Part shown: positions 16,891 to 25,992 of the stretch, piece after piece | Numbering within the stretch: position 1 is the first letter of the stretch | Layout: each line of letters opens with the position of its first letter | Origin: a bacterium | GTDB lineage: Bacteria > BMS3Abin14 | Length of the DNA stretch: 44,463 bases | Reading direction: 5' to 3' | NCBI GenBank assembly: GCA_029210965.1 | Contig: JARGFZ010000022.1 | Span: 1-44,463, forward strand | Translations under genes and position numbers: made by a program | The notes under the pieces: model-generated | What the model saw: the letters and a program-made list of their open reading frames with translations, nothing else | What the model was told of the DNA's origin: nothing | Databases searched by the model: none

Positions 16891-18159
16891 ATGAGCACGC
16901 AAAGAATAGCGGCACTGGAAGGACGGATCACTGAAGAAATGCGTTATGTTGCGGCCGAGGAGGGCCTCAGCGTGGAGGAGGTGTGCGCCTCCCTGGCATG
17001 CGGGGAATCGGCCATTCCGGCGAACCCCATTCATAAATCCTTAAAACCCAAGGGCATAGGCAAACCGTTTTCCGTAAAGGTCAACGCCAATATCGGGACC
17101 AGTCTGGCCTGCAACGATCCTGAGCAGGAGCTCGCCAAGCTCGAGGCTGCTATCGACGCTGGTGCCGATGCGGTGATGGACCTTTCCACCGGTGAAGGGG
17201 CCGGTGAGCTGAGGAAAGAGATCGTAAAGCGGTCCACCATTCCTGTAGGCACCGTTCCCATGTACGACGCGGCGCTGCACGCCTACGAAAAAAAAGGGGA
17301 CCCTGCCCTTTTCGCACCGGAGGACCTTTTTGAGGCGATCACCCGTCACGCAGAGGATGGGATCGATTTTGTTACCGTGCACTGCGGTGTCACACGGTCC
17401 TGTGTGGAAAAGGTGCGCAGTTCAGGCAGGGTGACACGCATCGTCAGCCGCGGTGGCGCTCTTCTCGCGGCCTGGATGGAAAGGGAAGGTGAGGAGAACC
17501 CCCTTTACACCCGTTACGACGAGATGCTTGAGATCCTCAAGAAGCACGACGTGACTATCAGTCTGGGTGACGGGCTCCGGCCCGGATGTGGCGCGGACGC
17601 CACCGACCCTGCGCAGCTTCAGGAGCTTATTACACTGGGTGAGCTGACCCTGCGTGCATGGGAAGCCGGGGTGCAGGTAATGGTTGAAGGCCCAGGACAT
17701 GTCCCCCTCAACCAGATACAGGCAAACGTGGTGCTCCAGAAGCGATTATGCCACGGCGCTCCTTTCTATGTGTTGGGGCCGCTGGTGACCGACATCGGGG
17801 CAGGTTACGATCACATAACGGGTGCCATTGGTGGAGCCCTTGCTGGTATGGCGGGAGCCGACTTTCTGTGCTACGTTACGCCAGCAGAACACCTCTCTCT
17901 CCCGGACCTGGACGATGTTCGAAGGGGTGTCATGGCCAGCAGGATCGCGGGTCACGCAGTTGATATTTCCAGAGGCAACCAGGCTGCCATTGACAGAGAC
18001 CTGGAGATGTCCCGTTGCCGGGCAGCTCTGGACTGGAACGGGCAGATCGCTCACGCCCTGGATCCGAAAGAGGTCAAAAAGAGGTTGGGCGAAAAGCAGA
18101 ACATGGAAGATGTGTGCTCCATGTGTGGGAAGCTTTGCGCCATGAAAGTTTTCAGTTAA
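16891..18159 (+). CDS. thiC: Phosphomethylpyrimidine synthase ThiC (short anaerobe type)
   Basis: This 422-residue radical-SAM-like enzyme converts aminoimidazole ribotide to HMP-phosphate for thiamine. Conserved blocks include KVNANIGTS (about 65), DLSTGEG, VTVHCGVT (about 165), LGDGLRPGCGADATD, MVEGPGHVPLNQI and LGPLVTDIGAGYDHITGAIGGA. It lacks the N-terminal domain of E. coli ThiC. The C-terminal cluster motif reads C-x2-C-x3-C (CSMCGKLC), one residue shorter than the C-x2-C-x4-C usually quoted. The ThiC paralogue BzaF (hydroxybenzimidazole synthase for the B12 lower ligand) is the main alternative and cannot be excluded. The gene stands alone, without other thi genes or a TPP riboswitch in front. 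Confidence 0.85.
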   Translation: MSTQRIAALEGRITEEMRYVAAEEGLSVEEVCASLACGESAIPANPIHKSLKPKGIGKPFSVKVNANIGTSLACNDPEQELAKLEAAIDAGADAVMDLSTGEGAGELRKEIVKRSTIPVGTVPMYDAALHAYEKKGDPALFAPEDLFEAITRHAEDGIDFVTVHCGVTRSCVEKVRSSGRVTRIVSRGGALLAAWMEREGEENPLYTRYDEMLEILKKHDVTISLGDGLRPGCGADATDPAQLQELITLGELTLRAWEAGVQVMVEGPGHVPLNQIQANVVLQKRLCHGAPFYVLGPLVTDIGAGYDHITGAIGGALAGMAGADFLCYVTPAEHLSLPDLDDVRRGVMASRIAGHAVDISRGNQAAIDRDLEMSRCRAALDWNGQIAHALDPKEVKKRLGEKQNMEDVCSMCGKLCAMKVFS

Positions 18160-18275
18160 GGTCTTTAAGGCTGGCCTTAATAAGGGATGCGCTTACCAGA
18201 ACCGGGGTGCCTGTGGGCTCCCGCGGTACTTTTATATAAAAATAAAAATACATTAAAAGTATAGGGAGGTCGCAT

Positions 18276-20930
18276 ATGTCCAAAAAAAAGTATGTTTACT
18301 ATTTCGGTGACGGGAAAGCTGACGGCACCGGGCAAATGAAGGACTTGCTGGGTGGTAAAGGGGCGGGCCTTGCCAACATGGTAAACCTCAAATTCCCGGT
18401 CCCCTCCGGTTTCACAATCACTACGGAAGCTTGCAACACATATTTTGATGACAAAAGGAAGCACCCGGCCGGCATGTGGGACCAGGTTCTTGCCAACCTG
18501 AAGAAGGTGGAAAAGTCCATGGGTGCGAAACTGGGGGATGCCAAGAACCCCCTGCTGCTCTCGGTTCGTTCAGGGTCAAAGTTCTCCATGCCGGGAATGA
18601 TGGACACTGTTCTGAATCTCGGGCTTAACGATACGACCCTGAAGGCTCTTGCGCAAAAGACCGGCAACGAGCGCTTTGCTCTCGATACATACAGAAGGCT
18701 CATCACCATGTTTGGCAGTACTGTTATGGGTGTGGATCGGACGGTATTTGAGAAGGCTCTCGAGGCCATGAAGAAGAAAAAGGGCGTTGTGGAGGACACT
18801 GAACTTGATGTCGACGACCTGCGTGTCCTCGTGGACAAGTTTCTGGTTATCTACAAGAAGGAGACCGGAAAGGTTTTCCCCAAGGATCCCTTACAGCAGC
18901 TTAAACTTGCTATTAACGCAGTTTTTGACTCCTGGTTCGGCGACAGGGCCGTTACTTACCGGAACCTGAATCACATCGACCACGATCTCGGCACCGGCTG
19001 TAACGTCCAGGCTATGGTTTTCGGGAACATGGGCGATAATTCAGGCACAGGTGTGGGCTTTACCCGTGATCCTTCAACGGGGAAAAAGAAGTTCTTTGCC
19101 GAATACCTTATCAACGCCCAGGGCGAGGATGTTGTTGCAGGGATCAGGACACCTCTTCACATTAATGAGATGAAGAAGATGGTGCCCGCTGCCTACAAAG
19201 AGCTGGACCGGATCTATAACAAGCTTGAAAAACATTATAAAGACATGCAGGACATCGAGTTTACTGTCCAGGACGGCAAACTCTATATGCTTCAGACCAG
19301 GGTAGGAAAGCGTACGGCGGCCGCTTCTCTTAAAATTGCCATTGATATGGTTAAAGAAGGTGTCATCGACAAAAAGACGGCCGTTATGAGGATCGACCCG
19401 GAGCAGATCGAGCAGCTCATGCACCCGCGCATCGATCCCAAGTTCAAATACAACGCTATTGCCAAAGGGCTGCCTGCATCCCCTGGCGCTGCCGTTGGAA
19501 CAGTGGTCTTTTCCGCAGAGGATGCAGAGAAGGCTGCAGCCAAAGGCGAGAAGGTTGTTCTTGTGAGGCCGGAAACCTCTCCCGAGGATATCGGGGGTAT
19601 GGACGCGGCCCAGGGGATCCTTACGGCTCGGGGCGGTATGACCTCCCACGCCGCAGTGGTTGCCCGGGGTATGGGCAAGTGCTGCGTTGCCGGATGCACT
19701 GCGGTCAACATCGATGAAAAGAAAAAGAACTTCTGGGTAGGGTCCAAAACGGTAAGGGATGGCGATATTATCACCCTCAACGGTACCACCGGCGAGGTTA
19801 TCCTCGGTGCGGTTCCCCTGATCCAGGCCGAGATGAGCGGTGATTTCAACACCATCATGAAGTGGGCCGACGAGTTCAGGGAGATGGGTATCAGGGCCAA
19901 CGCCGATACGGTAGTTGATGCAAAGGCAGCCCTTAAGTTTGGCGCCGAAGGCATCGGCCTGGTGCGCACGGAACACATGTTCTTTGAGGGTGACAGGATC
20001 AAGGCTGTTCGCGAAATGATCCTTTCCGATGACGAGGCAGGCCGCAGGGCTGCCCTCAAAAAGATCCTGCCCATGCAGCGATCGGATTTTGTCGGTATTT
20101 TCAAGGTAATGAAAGGCAAGCCTGTGACCATTCGGCTGCTGGATCCGCCTCTGCACGAGTTCCTTCCCAAGACCGACGCAGAACTCCGTGAGATAGCCAG
20201 TGACCTTGGGGTCTCTTTCAAGAAGATCCATGCCAGGAACGATGCACTCCACGAGTTCAACCCCATGCTTGGACACAGAGGCTGCCGGCTTGCCATCACC
20301 TACCCTGAGATCTACGAAATGCAGGTGCAGGCCATTATAGAGGCCGCCTGCCAGGTGGCTAAAAAGGGCATCAAAGCGCTCCCTGAGATCATGATCCCCC
20401 TCATTGCTGACGTCAAAGAGTTTACAATCCTGAAAGAGATGACCGTTCGAATCGCGACGGCCATTGAGAAGAAGTACAAAACCAAGATCCAATACGACGT
20501 GGGAACCATGATCGAGATCGCCAGGGCAGCATTTCTGGCCCACGAGGTTGCTCCGGAAGCCGATTTCTATTCTTTCGGCACCAACGATCTCACCCAGACC
20601 CTTTTCGGACTGTCCCGTGACGACGCGGGCCGGTTCCTGCCTTACTACGTTGAGCAGGGCATCTTCGAGGTTGACCCCTTCATGTCCATCGACAAGAAGG
20701 GCGTGGGCGCGCTCATGAGGATGGCCATCGACAACAGCCGAAAGATTAAAAAGGGCATGAAAATGGGTATCTGCGGTGAACAGCTGGATCCGGATTCGGT
20801 TGAGTTCTGTGATGAGATCGGGCTTACCTATGTGAGCGGTTCACCCTTCAGGTTGCCTGTGGCACGGCTTGCGGCTGCCCAGGCCACTCTGAAAAAGAAG
20901 GGTAAAAAGGGCAGAACCAGTATGGCGTAA
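18276..20930 (+). CDS. ppdK: Pyruvate, phosphate dikinase
   Basis: The 884-residue PPDK reversibly makes PEP, AMP and PPi from pyruvate, ATP and Pi. The N-terminal ATP-grasp domain (1-350) starts LLGGKGAGLANM; the swivelling domain has the phospho-His motif GGMTSHAAVVARGMGK with His458; the C-terminal TIM barrel has LLDPPLHEFLP, MLGHRGCRL, SFGTNDLTQTLFG and the GICGEQ loop with the catalytic Cys region. Length is normal. A GGGAGG site precedes the ATG. With the GTP-PEPCK encoded 1 kb downstream it links C3 and C4 pools, consistent with growth on C2/C3 acids via gluconeogenesis or with PPi-based glycolysis. Confidence 0.97.
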   Translation: MSKKKYVYYFGDGKADGTGQMKDLLGGKGAGLANMVNLKFPVPSGFTITTEACNTYFDDKRKHPAGMWDQVLANLKKVEKSMGAKLGDAKNPLLLSVRSGSKFSMPGMMDTVLNLGLNDTTLKALAQKTGNERFALDTYRRLITMFGSTVMGVDRTVFEKALEAMKKKKGVVEDTELDVDDLRVLVDKFLVIYKKETGKVFPKDPLQQLKLAINAVFDSWFGDRAVTYRNLNHIDHDLGTGCNVQAMVFGNMGDNSGTGVGFTRDPSTGKKKFFAEYLINAQGEDVVAGIRTPLHINEMKKMVPAAYKELDRIYNKLEKHYKDMQDIEFTVQDGKLYMLQTRVGKRTAAASLKIAIDMVKEGVIDKKTAVMRIDPEQIEQLMHPRIDPKFKYNAIAKGLPASPGAAVGTVVFSAEDAEKAAAKGEKVVLVRPETSPEDIGGMDAAQGILTARGGMTSHAAVVARGMGKCCVAGCTAVNIDEKKKNFWVGSKTVRDGDIITLNGTTGEVILGAVPLIQAEMSGDFNTIMKWADEFREMGIRANADTVVDAKAALKFGAEGIGLVRTEHMFFEGDRIKAVREMILSDDEAGRRAALKKILPMQRSDFVGIFKVMKGKPVTIRLLDPPLHEFLPKTDAELREIASDLGVSFKKIHARNDALHEFNPMLGHRGCRLAITYPEIYEMQVQAIIEAACQVAKKGIKALPEIMIPLIADVKEFTILKEMTVRIATAIEKKYKTKIQYDVGTMIEIARAAFLAHEVAPEADFYSFGTNDLTQTLFGLSRDDAGRFLPYYVEQGIFEVDPFMSIDKKGVGALMRMAIDNSRKIKKGMKMGICGEQLDPDSVEFCDEIGLTYVSGSPFRLPVARLAAAQATLKKKGKKGRTSMA

Positions 20931-21057
20931 AGCCAGGTAGCCTTAAAAAAGCTGCTCCCTGATAGGCAGGGGGTGCTTATATGAAAAGCGAACAGGGATT
21001 TTAGTGAAAGTATTTTTAATCTTAGTTTAACCAGCCTGAAATTAAGGAGGTTGTCGT

Positions 21058-21543
21058 ATGTACAAGAACATCCTCATACCGACAGACGGTGTCAGAACAT
21101 GCGAAAGCGCTATTTTTCATGGTATAGAGCTTGCCAAGGCTATCGGCGCCAAGGTGACGGCTCTCCATTCGACACCGAAGCTTACTCCCCACGAGATCCT
21201 GGAAATCTACCATCCCCAATTTCTGGTGGGTGGAAGCGACGCAGAGAAGGCACAGCACGCCATGGATCACGTGGAAGAGCTCCACAAGGATGTAGCCGAT
21301 AAGTCCCTGGCCGCCATCGATAAGATCGCAGGAGAAATGGGTGTACCATGTGAAGTGGTCTACGTCACGGGCAAGGCGCCGGCAGAAGGTATTCTTGAGA
21401 CATCCAAAGCCAAGAGCTGTGATCTCATCTACCTGGCGACCCACGGCTCAATGGGGCTGACGGGGGCAATTTTCGGGACAGTGGCCACCAAGGTCCTTTC
21501 TCAGTCCAAGATACCTGTACTGATTCAGAGGTGCGAACACTAA
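21058..21543 (+). CDS. Universal stress protein (UspA family)
   Basis: This 161-residue single-domain Usp begins MYKNILIPTDGV. The C-terminal nucleotide loop THGSMGLTGAIFGTVATKVL matches the G-x2-G-x9-G(S/T) pattern of ATP-binding members. Residues about 57-95 form an insert longer than in short Usps. The start follows AAGGAGG. A strong terminator-like hairpin lies downstream at 21592. Confidence 0.9.
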   Translation: MYKNILIPTDGVRTCESAIFHGIELAKAIGAKVTALHSTPKLTPHEILEIYHPQFLVGGSDAEKAQHAMDHVEELHKDVADKSLAAIDKIAGEMGVPCEVVYVTGKAPAEGILETSKAKSCDLIYLATHGSMGLTGAIFGTVATKVLSQSKIPVLIQRCEH

Positions 21544-21591
21544 CAGCGTTTCGGCCTTCGTTTTCGAAATGTTGTCAAAGTTGAAGTTTGT

Positions 21592-21623
21592 CGAAATCCG
21601 GACCCGGGAAGGTCCGGATTTCG
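21592..21623 (+). terminator. Perfect 13-bp hairpin after the usp gene
   Basis: CGAAATCCGGACC (21592-21604) pairs perfectly with GGTCCGGATTTCG (21611-21623) around CGGGAA. Only a weak T-rich tract follows (CATTGTATTA), but position and strength suggest transcript end. Confidence 0.6.
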
Positions 21624-21689
21624 CATTGTATTACATGGATGGCACGGTGAAAATGTTTTGAGAAGTTAGGTCTGGTACTTTGAAATTTG

Positions 21690-21732
21690 ATACCAGAAAT
21701 CCAGTGTTAAGTTTTTGCTGGATTTCTGGTAT
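21690..21732. repeat. Perfect 15-bp inverted repeat upstream of pckG
   Basis: ATACCAGAAATCCAG (21690-21704) and CTGGATTTCTGGTAT (21718-21732) are exact reverse complements separated by 13 bases containing GTTTTT. It could be a second terminator, a regulator site or a small mobile hairpin. It lies 134 bases before pckG. Confidence 0.6.
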
Positions 21733-21866
21733 GTGGACAATAAAACGGTATTCTGATAGATAATACAAGCAGGAGGGGAGTTCCTAAGGGTATCCGGCAG
21801 CGCCTTGGGGGTTGCCTTTTTCTGTCTGAACGCGGAAATTATAACCATTAAACAGGAGAGCCGTAA

Positions 21867-23675
21867 ATGGCAGTAAAGTGTAAGCATAAAGGTTTGAATA
21901 GTTGGGTCGACGAGATCACGGATCTGTGCAACCCTGAGAAGGTCTACTGGTGTGATGGTTCCAGCGATGAGTACGATAGCCTCATGGCCCAAATGGTTGA
22001 GGCAGGTGCTGGTATTCCCCTGGAGAAAAGACCCGAAAGCTACCTTTTTCGCTCTGATCCAACAGACGTTGCCCGGGTTGAAACCAATACCTATGTGAGC
22101 ACCGTTTCCCAGGAGGATGTTGGCCCCACCAACAACTGGGTAGGACCCCAAGAGCTGAAAACCACCATGACCAGGCTTTATGTTGGATGCATGAAGGGTC
22201 GTACCATGTACGTTATTCCCTTTTCCATGGGGCCTATCGGGTCTCCTCTGGCCAAGACCGGGGTCCAGATAACCGATAGTCCCTATGCCACTGTCAACAT
22301 GCACATTATGACCAGGGTGGGTGACAGGGTGATCGAAGCCCTTGGTACAGACGGGGAGTTCATCCCCTGCCTGCATTCAGTGGGAGCGCCTCTTCAGCCC
22401 GGGGAGCAGGATGTCCCGTGGCCCTGCGCACCCATGGAACAAAAGTATATCAGCCATTTCCCGGAGGAGAATCTGATATGGTCCTACGGTTCGGGATATG
22501 GCGGTAATGCCCTGTTGGGTAAAAAGTGTTTGAGCCTCCGCATTGCGTCGGTTGTGGCAAGGAGAGAGGGATGGCTTGCGGAGCATATGCTGCTCCTTAG
22601 GCTGACAAATTCCGAAGGACGGGAGTATCATATCGCGGGTGCCTTCCCGTCGGCTTGCGGAAAGACAAACCTGGCCATGATCACGCCCACTATTCCCGGA
22701 TGGACGGCCGAAACCATCGGTGATGACATCTGCTGGATGAAGATCATGCCGGACGGCCGGCTCCATGCGATCAACCCTGAAATGGGGTTCTTCGGCGTGG
22801 CCCCTGGCACCTCGGCCGGCACCAACCCTGTGGCTATGGAAATGCTGGAAAAGAAGACCATTTTTACCAACTGCGCTCTTACCGATGATGGGGACGTGTG
22901 GTGGGAGGATATGGGAATACCAGCGCCGGACCACGCGATCGATTGGAAGGGCAGGGAATGGAACCCGGGTAGTGACGAACCTGCTGCCCATCCCAACGCA
23001 CGTTTTACATCTCCCATTAGCCAGTGCCCGACGGAGTTCAGCGGTTGGGACCACCCTGACGGTGTTCCCATTGATATAATCATATTCGGCGGGCGACGAG
23101 CCGAGATGATGCCGCTTGTGCACGAGTCCTTCGATTGGGATCATGGGGTCTTCATGGGAGCTTCGGCCTCATCCGAAACCACATCGGCCATCATTGACAA
23201 ACACGGTAAAATGGTTCCTCCCCAGGTACGCCGGGACCCCTTCGCCATGCTCCCCTTCTGCGGATATAACATGGGTGATTATTTTCAGCACTGGTTCGAG
23301 ATGGGAGACAAGTTGGGTGAAAACGCTCCGCGAATTTTCTACGTCAACTGGTTCAGAAAAGGTGAAAATGGGCAGTTCATCTGGCCCGGTTTTGGTGAGA
23401 ACAGCCGTGTTCTGAAATGGATGTGCGAGCGGGTAGACGACAAGGGCGGGGCCAGAAAAACCACCATCGGCATGATGCCTGAGGAAAAAGACCTGGACCT
23501 TGAAGGGATATCTATCCCGATGGGGGATCTGGAGACGTTATTAAACGTCAATAGTGAGGCCTGGAAGTCAGAGGTGAAGGACATCGAGAGATTTCTGCGG
23601 CAGTTCGGGGATCACTATACAGATCGTTTGAAAAAGCAGGTGGAAGCGTTGAAAGAGAGACTTAAAAAAGGGTGA
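21867..23675 (+). CDS. pckG: Phosphoenolpyruvate carboxykinase (GTP)
   Basis: This 602-residue GTP-dependent PEPCK interconverts oxaloacetate and PEP. The P-loop AGAFPSACGKTNLAMI with its reactive Cys, the Mn/PEP segment SGYGGNALLGKK, GDDICWMK, the NPEMGFFGVAPGTS loop and GRRAEMMPLVHESFDW all match the GTP family. Length is normal. ACAGGAGAGCC precedes the ATG. Together with PPDK it supports gluconeogenesis from C2/C4 acids. Confidence 0.97.
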   Translation: MAVKCKHKGLNSWVDEITDLCNPEKVYWCDGSSDEYDSLMAQMVEAGAGIPLEKRPESYLFRSDPTDVARVETNTYVSTVSQEDVGPTNNWVGPQELKTTMTRLYVGCMKGRTMYVIPFSMGPIGSPLAKTGVQITDSPYATVNMHIMTRVGDRVIEALGTDGEFIPCLHSVGAPLQPGEQDVPWPCAPMEQKYISHFPEENLIWSYGSGYGGNALLGKKCLSLRIASVVARREGWLAEHMLLLRLTNSEGREYHIAGAFPSACGKTNLAMITPTIPGWTAETIGDDICWMKIMPDGRLHAINPEMGFFGVAPGTSAGTNPVAMEMLEKKTIFTNCALTDDGDVWWEDMGIPAPDHAIDWKGREWNPGSDEPAAHPNARFTSPISQCPTEFSGWDHPDGVPIDIIIFGGRRAEMMPLVHESFDWDHGVFMGASASSETTSAIIDKHGKMVPPQVRRDPFAMLPFCGYNMGDYFQHWFEMGDKLGENAPRIFYVNWFRKGENGQFIWPGFGENSRVLKWMCERVDDKGGARKTTIGMMPEEKDLDLEGISIPMGDLETLLNVNSEAWKSEVKDIERFLRQFGDHYTDRLKKQVEALKERLKKG

Positions 23676-24024
23676 AACGTGAACGGTGAACTGTAAACAG
23701 TAAACTTCCCTGGGCCGTGCGTGATGTGCGGCCCTTTTCTTTTCTGATCTCACATCTCAAATCTCAGATCTCAAATTATCCAAAATCCAGGATCCAAGAT
23801 CCAAGAGTTCTTGTCATCAAGATTTTTTTGCCTAGATAATATCAAGACCCAACACTATTCCCAACTCTATTTCCAAGACTATGAAGAATAAAGTGTCTTT
23901 GTCAAAGGTTTACCTGCGTACCCTTCGGTAAATCACCTTTTGTCCTTTCCAGACACTAGACACCAGACACCAGACACTATATTTTTATCTCCTACGGTTT
24001 AGCAAATGAATAGGGGATAAAAAT
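23676..24024. repeat. Intergenic gap made of short-word degenerate repeats
   Basis: The gap has no gene but contains four unlike word families in a row: GTGAAcgGTGAAct then TAAACagTAAAC (23672-23705); CTCACATCTCAAATCTCAGAT (23749 onward); ATCCAGGATCCAAGATCCAAG (23785-23807); and AGACACTAGACACCAGACACC (23951-23978). Each repeats a 6-9 base word with variations. The ggt promoter must lie within or after this block. Confidence 0.6.
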
Positions 24025-25815
24025 ATGAAATCAAGCGATTCCAAAGACATTCTCAGCGCCCTGGCAGGGTCCGGGACCGACATGATCACCACACGCCCTG
24101 TCATCATGGGGACCCACGGGATGGTCACCAGCGGGCATTATCTGGCCAGTCGCATCGGGCTAAGCATCCTGGAGGACGGCGGAAACGCCGTGGACGCCGG
24201 GGTGGCCATGGGGTTTGCCCTGGCGGTCCTCGAGCCCTACATCTACGGTATCGGGGGGGAAGTACCCATCCTCATCTACCTGGCAAAGGAGAAAAAGGTT
24301 CTCGCCCTCAGCGGTCAGGGGTACGCCCCCGCTAACTCCAGCATAGATGTCTTCAGGAAAATGGGTATTGACGCCATTCCCGGGGACGGTATGTTGGCGG
24401 CCGCTGTGCCCGATGCCGTGTCCACCTGGATCACCGCCCTGTCGCGCTTCGGAACCATGGACCTGGCCCGGGTGCTGGAACCGGCGCACGATCTGGCCCA
24501 AAACGGCTTCCCCATGTACGAGACGCTGCGGGCTGCCATCGAGCGAAGTTCGGCGCAGTTCCTTAACGATTGGCCCACATCCGCCAGAGCGTTCCTGCCT
24601 GAGGACCGGTTAATGGAGGTGGGCGAGATCTGGGTCCAGCCTGATCTTGCCGGTATGTTTAAAATATTACTGGAGGCCGAGAGCACTGGCAAAAAAAGGG
24701 GACGGCAGGAGGGTCTTCAGGCAGCCCACGAGGTCTTCTACAAGGGCGAGATCGCGGAGAGGATCAGCGATTTTTCGCAAAATACCAGCTGGCCCGACTC
24801 CACCGGTAAACGAAACAGGGGGCTGCTCACAGGAGATGATCTTGCCGGTTATGCGACACGGGTAGAGGACCCCATAACAGTTAACTACAGAGGGATCGAC
24901 GTTTATAAATGCGGTCCCTGGACCCAGGGGCCGGTTTTCCTGCAGCAGCTGAGCATCCTGGAGGGGTACGACCTGCCTGGCATGGGACACAACTCCCCCG
25001 AATATATTCATCTTCTCATTGAAACGGCCAAACTTGCCTTCGCCGACAGGGAAAAGTACTATGGGGATCCCGATTTCGTTAAGGTTCCCCTCGATGTCCT
25101 GTTTTCAAAGGAGTACGCGTCCCAACGCCGAAGACTTATCGATCCGGAGCGCGCCTCGATGGAACTGCGGCCCGGAAACGCGCCTTCCCGTGTCCCGCTC
25201 AAAAGGGAGGGCGGCATGGACATCCACAAGGGCGACACGACCCATCTGGACGCGGTGGACAGGTGGGGAAACATGATCGCGGCTACGCCCAGCGGAGGGT
25301 GGTTCCGGAGTTCACCTGTCATCGAGGGGCTCGGGTTCCCTCTGGGCACGCGCATGCAGATGTTCACCCTGGACCCGGAACACGCCAACGCCCTCATGCC
25401 GGGCAAGAGACCCAGAACGACCCTGACCCCTTCACTGGCCCTGAAAGACGGGGAACCTTACATGGTATTCGGCACCCCGGGTGGGGACCAGCAGGACCAA
25501 TGGACCCTCCAGTTCTTTTTCAACTACGTGGAGTTCGAAATGAATTTGCAGGAAGCGGTTGACGCGCCGAACTTTCATACCAGCCACTTCCCGGCGTCCT
25601 TCCACCCACACAGCGCCGAGCCAGGCGCCATGGCCATTGAAAACCGGGTCTCGAAAGAGACCGTTGAATCTCTCAGGGAAAAAGGTCACGATGTCCATGT
25701 CGTCCACGCCTGGAGCCATGGGCGGGTTCTGGGCATCAGGTACGATGCCGCCACATCGGTCATGTACGGGGCCGCCTCACCGAGGCTCGAGACCGGGTAT
25801 GCGATGGGATGGTAG
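24025..25815 (+). CDS. Gamma-glutamyltransferase / Ntn-acylase family protein
   Basis: The 596-residue protein matches the self-cleaving Ntn-hydrolase family of gamma-glutamyltransferases. The proposed nucleophile is Thr405 in GDTTHLDAVDRWGN, where the chain would be cut into large and small subunits. Other family blocks are GGNAVDAGVAMGFAL (about 52-66), YGIGGE, a DDLAGY segment and the RPRTTLTPSLAL stretch. No signal peptide is visible, whereas classical GGTs are exported, so a cytoplasmic amidohydrolase acting on glutathione, gamma-glutamyl or acyl-amide substrates is likely. An AGGGGAT site precedes the ATG. The 3'-end codons for LETGYAMG recur at 42626-42645. Confidence 0.85.
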   Translation: MKSSDSKDILSALAGSGTDMITTRPVIMGTHGMVTSGHYLASRIGLSILEDGGNAVDAGVAMGFALAVLEPYIYGIGGEVPILIYLAKEKKVLALSGQGYAPANSSIDVFRKMGIDAIPGDGMLAAAVPDAVSTWITALSRFGTMDLARVLEPAHDLAQNGFPMYETLRAAIERSSAQFLNDWPTSARAFLPEDRLMEVGEIWVQPDLAGMFKILLEAESTGKKRGRQEGLQAAHEVFYKGEIAERISDFSQNTSWPDSTGKRNRGLLTGDDLAGYATRVEDPITVNYRGIDVYKCGPWTQGPVFLQQLSILEGYDLPGMGHNSPEYIHLLIETAKLAFADREKYYGDPDFVKVPLDVLFSKEYASQRRRLIDPERASMELRPGNAPSRVPLKREGGMDIHKGDTTHLDAVDRWGNMIAATPSGGWFRSSPVIEGLGFPLGTRMQMFTLDPEHANALMPGKRPRTTLTPSLALKDGEPYMVFGTPGGDQQDQWTLQFFFNYVEFEMNLQEAVDAPNFHTSHFPASFHPHSAEPGAMAIENRVSKETVESLREKGHDVHVVHAWSHGRVLGIRYDAATSVMYGAASPRLETGYAMGW

Positions 25816-25992
25816 AAAAATCCAGAGTGCAGGGTACAGAGGCCAGCGAAGGAAACCGTTCGACACGGCGACACTTAGAAAAGACAGACTCCTGGGGTCT
25901 AATAACGCCGGAACAGGGAGGAAGGATGGAGGAGTTCAATTTGCGTTTTGTTCATCATCCCTTCTTCTTCCTTCTTAATGTTCTATTTAAGG
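25816..25992. other. Gap after ggt, no gene seen
   Basis: The first half carries degenerate words (CCAGAGTGCAGGGTACAGAGGCC). Nothing else is recognisable before the hairpin element that starts at 25993. Confidence 0.4.

Noticed and set aside
19074-20543. 489-codon open frame antisense to ppdK
   Set aside because: It overlaps the catalytic barrel of an unambiguous PPDK and has no domain features.
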